DNA of 36,859 nt, taken from the NCBI GenBank assembly GCA_024642335.1, contig JAHEBH010000025.1:1-36859 (forward strand), written 5' to 3'. Shown piece after piece: positions 9,427-17,280 of this stretch. The translations under genes and the position numbers were made by a program. The first letter of the stretch is position 1. Every line of letters starts with the position of its first letter. Source of the stretch: Erythrobacter sp. (GTDB lineage: Bacteria > Pseudomonadota > Alphaproteobacteria > Sphingomonadales > Sphingomonadaceae). The notes under the pieces were generated by a model, which searched no databases, was not told the DNA's origin, and saw only the letters and a program-made list of their open reading frames with translations.

Positions 9427-11984
9427 TCGCGCAGGCGCTCTATCGACTGCGCCATGGCGACGTAGAGCTTCCCGATATCGGACGAGAGCAAGGTCACCGC
9501 CAGCGAGTGCCCGTCCCGCGTCGACAGCACGTTGCGCAACATCCCTTCGAAATCGTGGATGTAGCGGTTCACTGCCTCACGGAAATCGCCATCCTGCTCG
9601 TACAGATCGCATACGCCGCGCACTTCATGGCCGCTTAGCAGCCTGACAGCGCGGCGCGTGAAGATACCGCGATCGCCCTTGAGATAGCTGTTCCATGCCG
9701 TGTCGGTGACTTCGGTGTCGAAAGCGCGGGAGACATCGATGGCGCAGGAATTCAGGCTCTCGGTGATCATCGCCATGCGACGTGTGAAATCGCTGTCGAC
9801 CTGATCTTCGGCCTTCGCTCGTGCCTGTGCCACGCGCTGTTCCAGATTGCCGGCCAGCTCGTTCACCTTGGTCAACTGGTCGCGCAGGAGGCTGGCGGTG
9901 GCCCGGCCCCTTTCGTCCGCGAGGCGGGCAGCCTCTTCCAGTTCTGCGATGGCGGATTTGGCACCTTGCCGCAGGGCGCGGTCGATCGCTTCGCTGCCTG
10001 AATTTCCGATACGCTCGGCAATCTCGCGCACGGCTTGCGATTGATCGGTTTGCAGTTTGCCGAAGATATCGCCCGCGGCCTTTTCCAGCTGGTCGATCGC
10101 GGACTGAAGTTCTTCGCGCGCCTCCTTGGCCAGTTCGCGCGACTTTCCGGTGAGGGCATCGAGCTGGCTGTCCATCGATTCCATGCGTTCCAGCGATTCG
10201 CGCGTATGGCCTGCGGAGTGCTCCAGATTGGCGGACAGGCTGGCGCTCTTGCTTTCGGCATCGCCCAGCGTCAGTTGCAGTTCCTCCGCCTTGGCGTGGA
10301 AAGCCGACAGGCGTGCTTCGGCGACTTCTATCGATTTCGAGAGCTTTCCTTCCGAATGGTCGGAGGTCGAACGGATGATCTCGAGCAGGCGCACCGCATC
10401 GTCTGTCAAATGGTTGAGGAATGCGCCCCCTTCTTCCAGGATTGCGCGGCTTTGCGAGAGCTTTTCTGCAAGGACAGCTGTCTGTTCCTTCAGCCTTGTG
10501 GTTTCATCGCTGCCTTGCGCGATGAGGCGGGCCATCTGCCGATCCAGCTCATCAAGGCGCTTGGCAAGCGCCTCTCCGCGTTCGGCCAGACCGGACACAT
10601 GAGCAAGATGCTCCTGCTGTTGCTCCAGGAGCCTGCTGTCGAAAGCGGAAATGCGTCCTTGCAACCGTTCCAGCCCCTGAGCTTCGGCATGGTCCTGCGC
10701 TTCGCGCCTGCGAGCGAATTCGCTGTCGAAGGCTTGCGCACTCTCGCTGATCTGCCCGTCTGTTCGCATGGCAGCCTCGCTCAAGGCGTCGAGCCGTTCG
10801 CGCGCCTTGTTGATTGCAGCCTCGTCGATCCTGCTGATCTCCTCAAGAGCCTCGGATAGGCGCGCCTGCAAACCGTCGACCGCGGAAGCCCACAGGGTTT
10901 GTGCCTCTTCCTGGCCGTCGCGGACCGAACGGCTCACTGCATCGCCCTCACGGCGCAGATCGTCCAGGCGGGTGCGCAGACTGCCAAGGATCTCCTCTTC
11001 GCGCTGGCGGCCTTCTTCGCTTCGCTGGACCAGTTCGGCACCCAGTTCTTCCGCGCGGCGGCGGATGGATGCGAGACTGTCTGTCTCGCGCGTCTCAAGC
11101 TCCAGCCGGAATTCCTCGTTCCGCGTGCGCATGGCGGCGAAGCGTGTTTCGGAAGCCTCCTCAAGCCCGGCCATGCGCTGTTCCAGCGACGCCACTGTCT
11201 CGCTGACCTTGTCGCGCAGGCCCTCCACCTGCCGCTCGCTGGCGGTTCCGAACTCGTTCAGGCGCTGGAAGCCGCTGACCAGATCATCCAGCTGCGATTG
11301 TGCGGTATGTCCGGCATTGCCGATCTGGCTGGCGACATCGCGTGCGGCATTGGAAATGACCGGCAATTGGTCGCGCAGCTTGTCCATATTGGAGACGGCT
11401 GTGTTACTTACATTCCCGATCGCATTCACCTGTTCGCCATTGTCGCGGATAAGGTCCTGCAGATGCTCGGCATGGGTGGAAAGGCGTTCAGCGGCGATAC
11501 GACCAAGCGATTCAAGATCGCGCGATTGCGAGGCCATGAAGTCACGCGCGAGGCTGAGTTCGCGATTGACGACCGATAGCCTTGTTTCGAGCGCGGCAGA
11601 TTCGGCGGAAAGCAGGCGCGCAGTTTGGCCGAAACGTGCGGCTTCGCGGCGGCTGTTACGCATGGCGAGCAGCCAGAGCACGACAACCAGGAGGACGGGA
11701 ACGGACCAGTCGACGATCCAGCCAAGCCAAAGCTCGGGTGAAGCGCCCGCGAGCAACTCCTGCTGATGGACCCAGCCAAAAAAGCCGGTCCACGCCATAA
11801 CGACCAATATTGCGAGCGTCGGGACGATCCAGCCGAGGTTGCGGGGTGGGCGTTCTTCCTCCCATGCTTCCTCAAGGACTTCCTCTTCAAGGATCAACTC
11901 GTCCACGGGCGGCTTAGGAGCGGCCTGCACGTCGGAAGTTTGTTCTCCGCCATCAAGGGCGACCAGATTTTGTCTCTTGCTCAT
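9423..11984 (-). CDS. Two-TM coiled-coil protein resembling polarity factor TipN
   Basis: The 853 residues begin with a short acidic cytoplasmic segment (about 1-48), then two membrane helices (about 50-71 and 86-107), then a very long coiled coil (about 110-750) rich in Glu, Arg, Ala and Leu. The last 90-100 residues are globular and look conserved (SYLKGDRGIFTRRAVRLLSG, VNRYIHDFEGMLRNVL, LLSSDIGKLYVAMAQSIERL). This layout and size match Caulobacter TipN, a new-pole landmark protein with two N-terminal TM helices and a large coiled coil. No P-loop is visible, so an SMC-type ATPase is unlikely. The assignment is by architecture, not sequence search. It is divergent from the HPt-like gene and overlaps DUF1467 by four bases at the 3' ends. 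Confidence 0.65.
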   Translation of the reverse strand: MSKRQNLVALDGGEQTSDVQAAPKPPVDELILEEEVLEEAWEEERPPRNLGWIVPTLAILVVMAWTGFFGWVHQQELLAGASPELWLGWIVDWSVPVLLVVVLWLLAMRNSRREAARFGQTARLLSAESAALETRLSVVNRELSLARDFMASQSRDLESLGRIAAERLSTHAEHLQDLIRDNGEQVNAIGNVSNTAVSNMDKLRDQLPVISNAARDVASQIGNAGHTAQSQLDDLVSGFQRLNEFGTASERQVEGLRDKVSETVASLEQRMAGLEEASETRFAAMRTRNEEFRLELETRETDSLASIRRRAEELGAELVQRSEEGRQREEEILGSLRTRLDDLRREGDAVSRSVRDGQEEAQTLWASAVDGLQARLSEALEEISRIDEAAINKARERLDALSEAAMRTDGQISESAQAFDSEFARRREAQDHAEAQGLERLQGRISAFDSRLLEQQQEHLAHVSGLAERGEALAKRLDELDRQMARLIAQGSDETTRLKEQTAVLAEKLSQSRAILEEGGAFLNHLTDDAVRLLEIIRSTSDHSEGKLSKSIEVAEARLSAFHAKAEELQLTLGDAESKSASLSANLEHSAGHTRESLERMESMDSQLDALTGKSRELAKEAREELQSAIDQLEKAAGDIFGKLQTDQSQAVREIAERIGNSGSEAIDRALRQGAKSAIAELEEAARLADERGRATASLLRDQLTKVNELAGNLEQRVAQARAKAEDQVDSDFTRRMAMITESLNSCAIDVSRAFDTEVTDTAWNSYLKGDRGIFTRRAVRLLSGHEVRGVCDLYEQDGDFREAVNRYIHDFEGMLRNVLSTRDGHSLAVTLLSSDIGKLYVAMAQSIERLRD

Positions 11985-12014
11985 CCGGACAAGATATCAG
12001 GACTGTGGCCGACG

Positions 12015-12045
12015 TTAAACCCCGCCTTAACCCTATACTGGTTAA
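12015..12045. promoter_or_regulatory. TTAA-rich divergent control region with TTAACCCTAT
   Basis: The space between the coiled-coil gene (starts at 11984, minus) and the HPt-like gene contains three TTAA boxes at 12015-12018, 12027-12030 and 12042-12045. The middle one is within TTAACCCTAT (12027-12036), repeated exactly at 13593-13602 upstream of another cluster gene. TATACT at 12034-12039 resembles a -10 box, though no good -35 is visible. TTAACC is the half-site of the cell-cycle regulator CtrA. The TTAA pair here is spaced by 8 rather than the consensus 7 bases, so a full CtrA site is not claimed. Confidence 0.35.
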
Positions 12046-12055
12046 CTTCGACAAC

Positions 12056-12361
12056 ATGATGATGGACCTGGGTGATTTCGACGCGAATCTGGCCGCCGCT
12101 GCAGGGGAGGATCCTGCATTGCGGGCTGAATTGCTTGCTAGCTTTCTTGAAAGCGTGAAGTCGCATGTCGACCTGCTTGGAAGGGCCCGCTGCGATGGAA
12201 ACTGGCGTGTTGCTGCCCAGCGGCTGCGCGGGCTCGGTGCCAGCTTCCATTCGAGTGAACTTACGCGCCTTGCGGATGAAGCCCTGGTTTCTGCCCCTGG
12301 CGACCCCGTGATTGTCCGCAAACTTGCTCAATACGCCGACGTTTTTACTCCCCGCGGCTAA
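12056..12361 (+). CDS. HPt-domain-like protein lacking the phosphoacceptor histidine
   Basis: This is a small helical protein of 101 residues from ATG 12056. A GTG at 12005 would add 17 unconserved residues and leave no room for the divergent promoters, so it is not preferred; ATGs at 12059 and 12062 are also possible. The pattern LRAELLASFLESVKSHVDLL, then WRVAAQRLRGLGASFHSSEL and LTRLADEAL, follows the first helices of histidine phosphotransfer domains, where the active motif is AHxLKGxA. Here it reads AQRLRGLG, with Gln55 in the histidine position. If the reading is right, the protein cannot accept phosphate there and may act as a binding partner. The fold assignment comes from this short motif and helix pattern, so it is moderate. 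Confidence 0.6.
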   Translation: MMMDLGDFDANLAAAAGEDPALRAELLASFLESVKSHVDLLGRARCDGNWRVAAQRLRGLGASFHSSELTRLADEALVSAPGDPVIVRKLAQYADVFTPRG

Positions 12362-12412
12362 TTGTACAGGCAAATGCTTGGCAGCGCCCCGCTGGCATCC
12401 TAGCAAGGCAGG

Positions 12413-13585
12413 GTGAACAAGTCCGAGCCTCTCGCCACTTCCGTACTTATCACCCTGCCCGGTGCAGGCGCGAATGCTCCGTTGGTTCTCGGCAAGATAC
12501 TGCCCGTGCGACAGGTCGAGTATGCCGCCGCCCAAGGGTGCATCAAGGTGATCCTGCTGGGGCGCAGGTCACCATCGGATGCGATGACGATTCACCGCGC
12601 GGCAGAGGGGGCGGGTCTCAAGCTCGTCGAAGTGTCGGGAGCGCATGCGCTGGCAGCCGCAGTGGCAGAAGACGAGAGTCTGCTGGTCCTGCAGCACAAT
12701 TTGCTTCCCGCCTGGGATGATTGGGCGAAGGGCGATGCAACAAGGGGTTCAATCCTGACCTTGCCAGCCACGGCAGGTCGCGACGCGGGTTTCGAGAGGA
12801 TTGACCTTGCACGCGCGTGGGCAGGGGCACTCGTCATTCCCGGAAGATACCTTTCCACCCTGCTGGAATTGCCCGAGGAAACCGAACCAGCCCCCGCGAT
12901 ATTGCGCATTGCCTTGCAGGCCCGGCTTCCCGAAAGGCCGCTCGACGAAACGATCCTGGGCGATGGCAGCTGGTCGGCTGTCACTAGCGGTGCCGATCTG
13001 CCTGTGATCGAGGAACAGTGGTTGGCGCAGCACGCACAACCATCCCCATCAACTTCATTATCCGGCTTAGCTGCAGGATTTATCTTACGAAAAAATAGGA
13101 AATTTCTGTTTGCACGCGAACGGGTGCCGTTAGCCATTCTGGTGTTGTCTCTGGCCGCTGCAATCGGGGCAGTAGGTGCCGCCTATTTCGGGCACGGATT
13201 GGCGGGCTTCGGTCTTCTGGCACTGGCCAGTCTGCTGCACCCGCTGGCTCTTGAGGCTAAACGCCTGCGCGAAATTCCTTCTTTTTTCCCAAGCAACTGG
13301 CCGAAAACGCAATTCCTCCTCGACATTGCGCTCGTGGCAACTGGTTTCCTTTCGATTGGAGGCAGTCTGGCGGCAAGGCTCTTCCTGCCATTCGTCCTTC
13401 TTGCTGCCTTCCATTCCCCACCTGCTCCAGCGAGGACTTGGCAGGCGAGGATCAGAGACAGGACACTTGTTTTTGCGCTGGTTGGAGTCGCCGGAATATT
13501 CATGGGTGCCGAGAGGGCATTGATGCTGCTTTCCACCACCTTGTTGGCGCTGAATTTGCTCTTGCGGAACGTCCCAAAGGGATAA
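12413..13585 (+). CDS. Membrane protein with possible nucleotidyltransferase-like N-terminus
   Basis: Unrecognised. The 390-residue protein starts at GTG 12413. Residues 1-205 are soluble and alternate strands and helices in a way reminiscent of sugar/MobA-type nucleotidyltransferases (SVLITLPGAGANAPLVLGKI, EYAAAQGCIKVILLG, GALVIPGRYLSTLL). The usual glycine-rich LxAGxGxR motif is not clean, so activity is doubtful. Residues 210-230 form a Ser-rich then basic linker, and about five or six hydrophobic helices follow (roughly 239-257, 262-281, 301-319, 322-334, 351-366, 368-385). The order recalls inositol-phosphate cytidylyltransferase/DIPP synthase fusions, but the CDP-alcohol phosphotransferase motif DGxxAR is absent. 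It lies in a plus-strand run with the HPt-like and kinase-like genes. Confidence 0.6.
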   Translation: MNKSEPLATSVLITLPGAGANAPLVLGKILPVRQVEYAAAQGCIKVILLGRRSPSDAMTIHRAAEGAGLKLVEVSGAHALAAAVAEDESLLVLQHNLLPAWDDWAKGDATRGSILTLPATAGRDAGFERIDLARAWAGALVIPGRYLSTLLELPEETEPAPAILRIALQARLPERPLDETILGDGSWSAVTSGADLPVIEEQWLAQHAQPSPSTSLSGLAAGFILRKNRKFLFARERVPLAILVLSLAAAIGAVGAAYFGHGLAGFGLLALASLLHPLALEAKRLREIPSFFPSNWPKTQFLLDIALVATGFLSIGGSLAARLFLPFVLLAAFHSPPAPARTWQARIRDRTLVFALVGVAGIFMGAERALMLLSTTLLALNLLLRNVPKG

Positions 13586-13592
13586 CGCGTAT

Positions 13593-13602
13593 TTAACCCT
13601 AT
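13593..13602 (+). promoter_or_regulatory. TTAACCCTAT element, second copy
   Basis: The 34-base gap before the helical protein gene contains TTAACCCTAT, ending 17 bases before the ATG at 13620. The identical 10-mer lies at 12027-12036, 19 bases before the preferred start of the HPt-like gene. Same sequence at nearly the same distance suggests a shared promoter or regulator site (a CtrA half-site overlapping a -10 is one possibility). Two copies alone could be chance. Confidence 0.3.
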
Positions 13603-13619
13603 TTCCCTATGGCGAATGC

Positions 13620-14564
13620 ATGAGTGAAGACGTCCAGTCTGTTGCCACTGCCGAAGCACCCTTGCGGGAACAGCTTGCCAGGGGGGATGCTGCCATTGCC
13701 GGCGCACGCCCTGTCTTGCGTCACCTGCTGCTCAATCACGACCAGACCATGTTCAGCGACGAGGTCCGTGCACGCGTATCCGGCATGCTGCATCATGTGG
13801 CGCGCCAATTGCTGGCGGCCGGTGCGGAGGATAGGAACGGATCAGGATCGGGCGCGATTTCGGAACTCTCGACGGCAGTAGCAGCGCAAGCGCGTACACT
13901 GGCCGCCACTCTTGCAGAGGACCCGGCATTGCTCGCCCATGCGCATGGCCTGGCGCTCGAAGCACGGCTGGTTGATACCCTGCGGCACAGAACGGGGAAT
14001 GATGGTGCTATTTCACCATTGATACAGGAAGTTGCAGCGTCTCCCGATCCCGAACAGGCCGGATTGGCCATGCGGACCCTCGCTGCACAGGCGCGCTTTT
14101 TTCAGCAGCAAAGGCGGATGGAACTTCCGCTTGGCGAATTGCCCGCAGCCTTGCTCGACAAGGCATGGGTGCAGACGCACGGTGGTGCGAAAGAGGGGGA
14201 GGTCTCGCCCAGGAGTCTTTCCCGTCACGACAGTCGCCTGGGGCTGCTGGATCAGCTTGTCCGCAGCTTGGGCCAAGATGGGATGAAGGCCCTTGCGATA
14301 GAGCATTCCGGGCCTGCGCTGTTCTTGACTGCGCTTGCCCTGGAGACGGGGATAGATCGCACCCTGGCAATCTATTCCTGCGGTGAGGCTCAGGCAGTCC
14401 GTCTGGCCCTTTCCCTGCGCGCGGCGGGACTGGACCTGCAGCAGATTCGCAGGCAGTTCCTCTATTTGCATCCAGAGGCAGAAGTTCCCGAGGGGATCGA
14501 AGCCATTTCGCCGACAAGGGCAAGTGCGATCCTTGCAGACCCTGCCGCGGAACTGGTCGGTTGA
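13620..14564 (+). CDS. Unrecognised soluble helical protein
   Basis: This 314-residue protein has no signal peptide or membrane segment. It is predicted almost entirely helical: an N-terminal bundle (ARPVLRHLLLNHDQTMFSDE, ARVSGMLHHVARQLLAAG), a middle segment with QAGLAMRTLAAQARFFQQQR, and a C-terminal part with LLDQLVRSLG, LFLTALALETGI and RLALSLRAAGLDLQQIRRQF. I do not recognise a family with confidence. The repeated helical pairs loosely recall alphaproteobacterial DUF2336-type proteins, which remains a guess. It ends four bases before the kinase homologue starts, so the two are almost certainly co-translated and may interact. Confidence 0.75.
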   Translation: MSEDVQSVATAEAPLREQLARGDAAIAGARPVLRHLLLNHDQTMFSDEVRARVSGMLHHVARQLLAAGAEDRNGSGSGAISELSTAVAAQARTLAATLAEDPALLAHAHGLALEARLVDTLRHRTGNDGAISPLIQEVAASPDPEQAGLAMRTLAAQARFFQQQRRMELPLGELPAALLDKAWVQTHGGAKEGEVSPRSLSRHDSRLGLLDQLVRSLGQDGMKALAIEHSGPALFLTALALETGIDRTLAIYSCGEAQAVRLALSLRAAGLDLQQIRRQFLYLHPEAEVPEGIEAISPTRASAILADPAAELVG

Positions 14565-14568
14565 GCCG

Positions 14569-15948
14569 ATGACCGCGAGCAGCCCTTTCACGACCCATGC
14601 CAAAACGGACGGGCGCGATTGGCTGGTAGAGGCAGACGAGCCTCTTGCCGGGCTGCAGTTGCGCAATGGTGGCGAGCTGCCGGGAATCATTATCGCCCCG
14701 GCCGTGCTCGAACTGGTGCGCAAGGTGCGCCTGAGCGGTTGTGGACAAGCTGCAGCGGTACGGGCGCAGGATGCGGATGAAATGATTACCGCATGGGTGG
14801 CGGTCGAACCGGACAAATCTGGTGAGGGCTGTCTTCTTTCCGTTTCGAACTGGCAGTCCAGCCCGGCACAAGCACAGTCTTCCCGTGCAGAACGAGAACG
14901 GCAAATCGCACTGGCGCGCCAGTTTGCAGAGCTGACCGCAAGGCTCGACAGCAAGCAATGCTTGCTGGCGGTGGAAAGCCAGTGTCTGGAATTGCAGGGG
15001 CTGCTCGCTCGCATGCGGGAAGGCCTTGGGTGTCCCTGGACCGATTTCGTGAACCTTGATGGCAACGCCCTTCAGCAGCCAACGCATTGGCGTTTGCTGG
15101 ACGGCGCCACTCTTTCGCTTGAAGGCTCCGAGCGGCGCTGGAATGCACTTCTGGTGCCTTTGGGGAGCCCTGTGCCGGGACGTGACGGATTTGAGCTATA
15201 TCTCACTGCCGATCGCATCTCTGCAAACCCTGCCGAAACGTCTGACGCTGCCGATCCGAACATCAGTGGCAATGCCTTGCCTGGCATCGGGCCGCAAATC
15301 ATGCCTGTGCTGCGCCAGCCGGTTTCCCGGATCATTGCCAATGCGGAGGCGATCCGGGCGCAATTGGCAGGTCCCCTCGCGGAAGAATATTCGAACTACG
15401 CGCGCGATATCGCCTCTGCGGGCGAACACCTGCTTTCGCTTGTCGACGACATGACCACGCTGGAATTGGTCGAGGGTGAGGAGCTCAATCTTGTTATCGA
15501 GCCAATCGATCTGGCGGCCATCGCCCGGCGGGCGGCAGGCATACTTCGGGTGCGTGCAAGCGAACGCAAGATCAGTATCGATATGCCCAAGGAAGGCGAA
15601 CGCGCACCAGCCATGGGAGAGTTCGGAAGGGTCCTGCAGGTTTTGTTCAACCTGCTGGACAATGCCATTCGTTATACGCCTGAAGGATCGCAGATCTGGA
15701 TTCGTGCAGAGAGCGGGGCTGGAATGTCACGCGTGACCGTCGCCGATCAGGGCGGGGGGCTTGATGCCGGGCAGCAACAGCGCATCTTCGAGAAGTTCGA
15801 ACGTCTTGGTCGTAGCAGCGACGGAGGTTCCGGACTTGGGCTCTATATCTCTCGCAGGCTGGCAGAAGCCATGGGCGGTTCGCTCACGGTGGAAAGCGCC
15901 AAGGGGCAAGGGGCCCGCTTTACGCTGGAGCTGCCGACAGGCGGTTGA
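14569..15948 (+). CDS. Cytosolic sensor histidine kinase homologue without the H-box histidine
   Basis: The 459-residue protein starts at ATG 14569. It has an N-terminal sensory-like region without membrane segments (1-220), a dimerisation helix pair (about 238-310) and a full HATPase domain (about 320-459). ATP-binding boxes look intact: N-box FNLLDNAIRY (N361, N365), G1 DQGGGLD, F-box IFEKFERLG and G2 GSGLGLYISRR. The dimerisation region aligns without gaps to PleC/DivJ-type kinases (AGPL, DIASAGEHLLSLVDDM), but the SHELRTPL H-box reads MPVLRQPV, with Pro246 at the histidine. It therefore should not autophosphorylate in the usual way, like DivL, whose histidine is a tyrosine. It belongs to the family by fold; its role is unknown. 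Confidence 0.85.
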   Translation: MTASSPFTTHAKTDGRDWLVEADEPLAGLQLRNGGELPGIIIAPAVLELVRKVRLSGCGQAAAVRAQDADEMITAWVAVEPDKSGEGCLLSVSNWQSSPAQAQSSRAERERQIALARQFAELTARLDSKQCLLAVESQCLELQGLLARMREGLGCPWTDFVNLDGNALQQPTHWRLLDGATLSLEGSERRWNALLVPLGSPVPGRDGFELYLTADRISANPAETSDAADPNISGNALPGIGPQIMPVLRQPVSRIIANAEAIRAQLAGPLAEEYSNYARDIASAGEHLLSLVDDMTTLELVEGEELNLVIEPIDLAAIARRAAGILRVRASERKISIDMPKEGERAPAMGEFGRVLQVLFNLLDNAIRYTPEGSQIWIRAESGAGMSRVTVADQGGGLDAGQQQRIFEKFERLGRSSDGGSGLGLYISRRLAEAMGGSLTVESAKGQGARFTLELPTGG

Positions 15949-15960
15949 GCGCCTGCCGGC
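15933..15960. terminator. GC-rich hairpin between convergent kinase homologue and gltA
   Basis: An 11-pair stem with one A-C mismatch (15933-15943 with 15950-15960) and loop GTTGAG spans the kinase homologue's stop codon (15946-15948). No T tract follows on either strand. It may slow polymerase or protect 3' ends of both convergent transcripts, but it is not a classical intrinsic terminator. Confidence 0.35.
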
Positions 15961-15975
15961 CTGAACCGATCCTGA

Positions 15976-17262
15976 TCAGCGCTGCGAGACCGGCACGTAA
16001 TCGCGCTCGGTCGGGCCGGTATACAGCTGTCGCGGGCGGCCGATCTTCTGGCCGGGATCGGAGATCATCTCGTTCCACTGCGCCACCCAGCCCACAGTGC
16101 GTGCCAAAGCGAAGAGCGCGGTAAACATGGTCGTCGGGAAGCCGATCGCCGAGAGAATTGCGCCTGAATAGAAGTCGACATTGGGAAACAGCCGCTTCTC
16201 TTTGAAATAGTCGTCGTTGAGCGCCATTTCCTCAAGCTGCAGGGCGACTTCGAAGATCGGGTCGGTGACGTTGAGAGCATCGAACACTTCGCGGACCGTC
16301 TTCTGCATCACCGTCGCACGCGGATCGTAATTCTTGTACACGCGGTGGCCGAAGCCCATCAGGCGGAACGGGTCGTTCTTGTCCTTGGCGCGTTCGATAT
16401 AGTGAGGGATGCGGTCCGGCGTTCCGATTTCACGCAACATGTTGAGGCAGGCCTCGTTCGCGCCGCCATGCGCCGGACCCCACAGGCAGGCAATGCCCGC
16501 CGCGATGCATGCGAACGGATTGGCGCCCGAGGAACCCGCCAGCCGGACGGTCGAGGTCGAGGCGTTCTGCTCGTGGTCGGCATGGAGGATGAAGATCCGG
16601 TCCATCGCCTTTTCCACCGCCGGGTGAATCTCATAGTTTTCGGCCGGAACGCCGAAGGTCATGCGCAGGAAATTGCCCGTATAGCTGAGCGAATTGTCCG
16701 GATACATGAATGGCTGGCCGACGGCATATTTGTAGGCCATCGCCGCGATGGTGGGCATCTTGGCGATCAGACGGTGGCTCGAAATACGGCGATGTTCGGG
16801 GTCCGAAATATCGGTGCTGTCGTGATAGAAGGCTGACAGCGCACCCACCACGCCGCACATCACTGCCATCGGATGCGCGTCGCGGCGGAAACCGCGATAG
16901 AAGGTCATCAGCTGTTCGTGCAGCATGGTGTGCCGGCTGATCGTGTTCTCGAAATCAGCCAGTTCACCGGCATTGGGCAATTCGCCGTTGAGCAACAGGT
17001 AGGAGACTTCCATGAAGTTCGAATGTTCGGCCAGTTGACCGATCGGATAGCCGCGATGCAGCAGGACACCTTCATCGCCATCGATATAGGTCAGCGCGCT
17101 TTCGCAGCTGGCAGTGGAGGTGAAGCCCGGATCGTAAGTGAAGGCACCTGTCGAGGCATAGAGCTTGCGGATATCGACCACATCGGGGCCGGTGCTTCCT
17201 TCCATGATGGGGAAGTTCCAGGTTTCACCGCCGATGGTGAGCTGTGCCTTCTTGTCCGCCAA
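15976..17262 (-). CDS. gltA: Citrate synthase
   Basis: This enzyme condenses acetyl-CoA with oxaloacetate at the entry of the TCA cycle. The 428 residues are of the Gram-negative type II hexameric form. Catalytic residues are visible as H265 ([16 protein letters not shown]), H306 ([14 protein letters not shown]) and D363 ([12 protein letters not shown]), equivalent to H264, H305 and D362 of E. coli. The start is a TTG at 17262, supported by a strong AAGGAGA six bases upstream (17269-17275). It lies 18 bases downstream of gltX on the same strand, so the two are probably co-transcribed. Confidence 0.96.
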   Translation of the reverse strand: MADKKAQLTIGGETWNFPIMEGSTGPDVVDIRKLYASTGAFTYDPGFTSTASCESALTYIDGDEGVLLHRGYPIGQLAEHSNFMEVSYLLLNGELPNAGELADFENTISRHTMLHEQLMTFYRGFRRDAHPMAVMCGVVGALSAFYHDSTDISDPEHRRISSHRLIAKMPTIAAMAYKYAVGQPFMYPDNSLSYTGNFLRMTFGVPAENYEIHPAVEKAMDRIFILHADHEQNASTSTVRLAGSSGANPFACIAAGIACLWGPAHGGANEACLNMLREIGTPDRIPHYIERAKDKNDPFRLMGFGHRVYKNYDPRATVMQKTVREVFDALNVTDPIFEVALQLEEMALNDDYFKEKRLFPNVDFYSGAILSAIGFPTTMFTALFALARTVGWVAQWNEMISDPGQKIGRPRQLYTGPTERDYVPVSQR

Positions 17263-17280
17263 TTCGTGTCTCCTTGCGTG

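Noticed and set aside
12015-12030. Full CtrA site (TTAA-N7-TTAA)
   Set aside because: The two TTAA boxes are separated by eight bases, not seven; only half-sites can be claimed.
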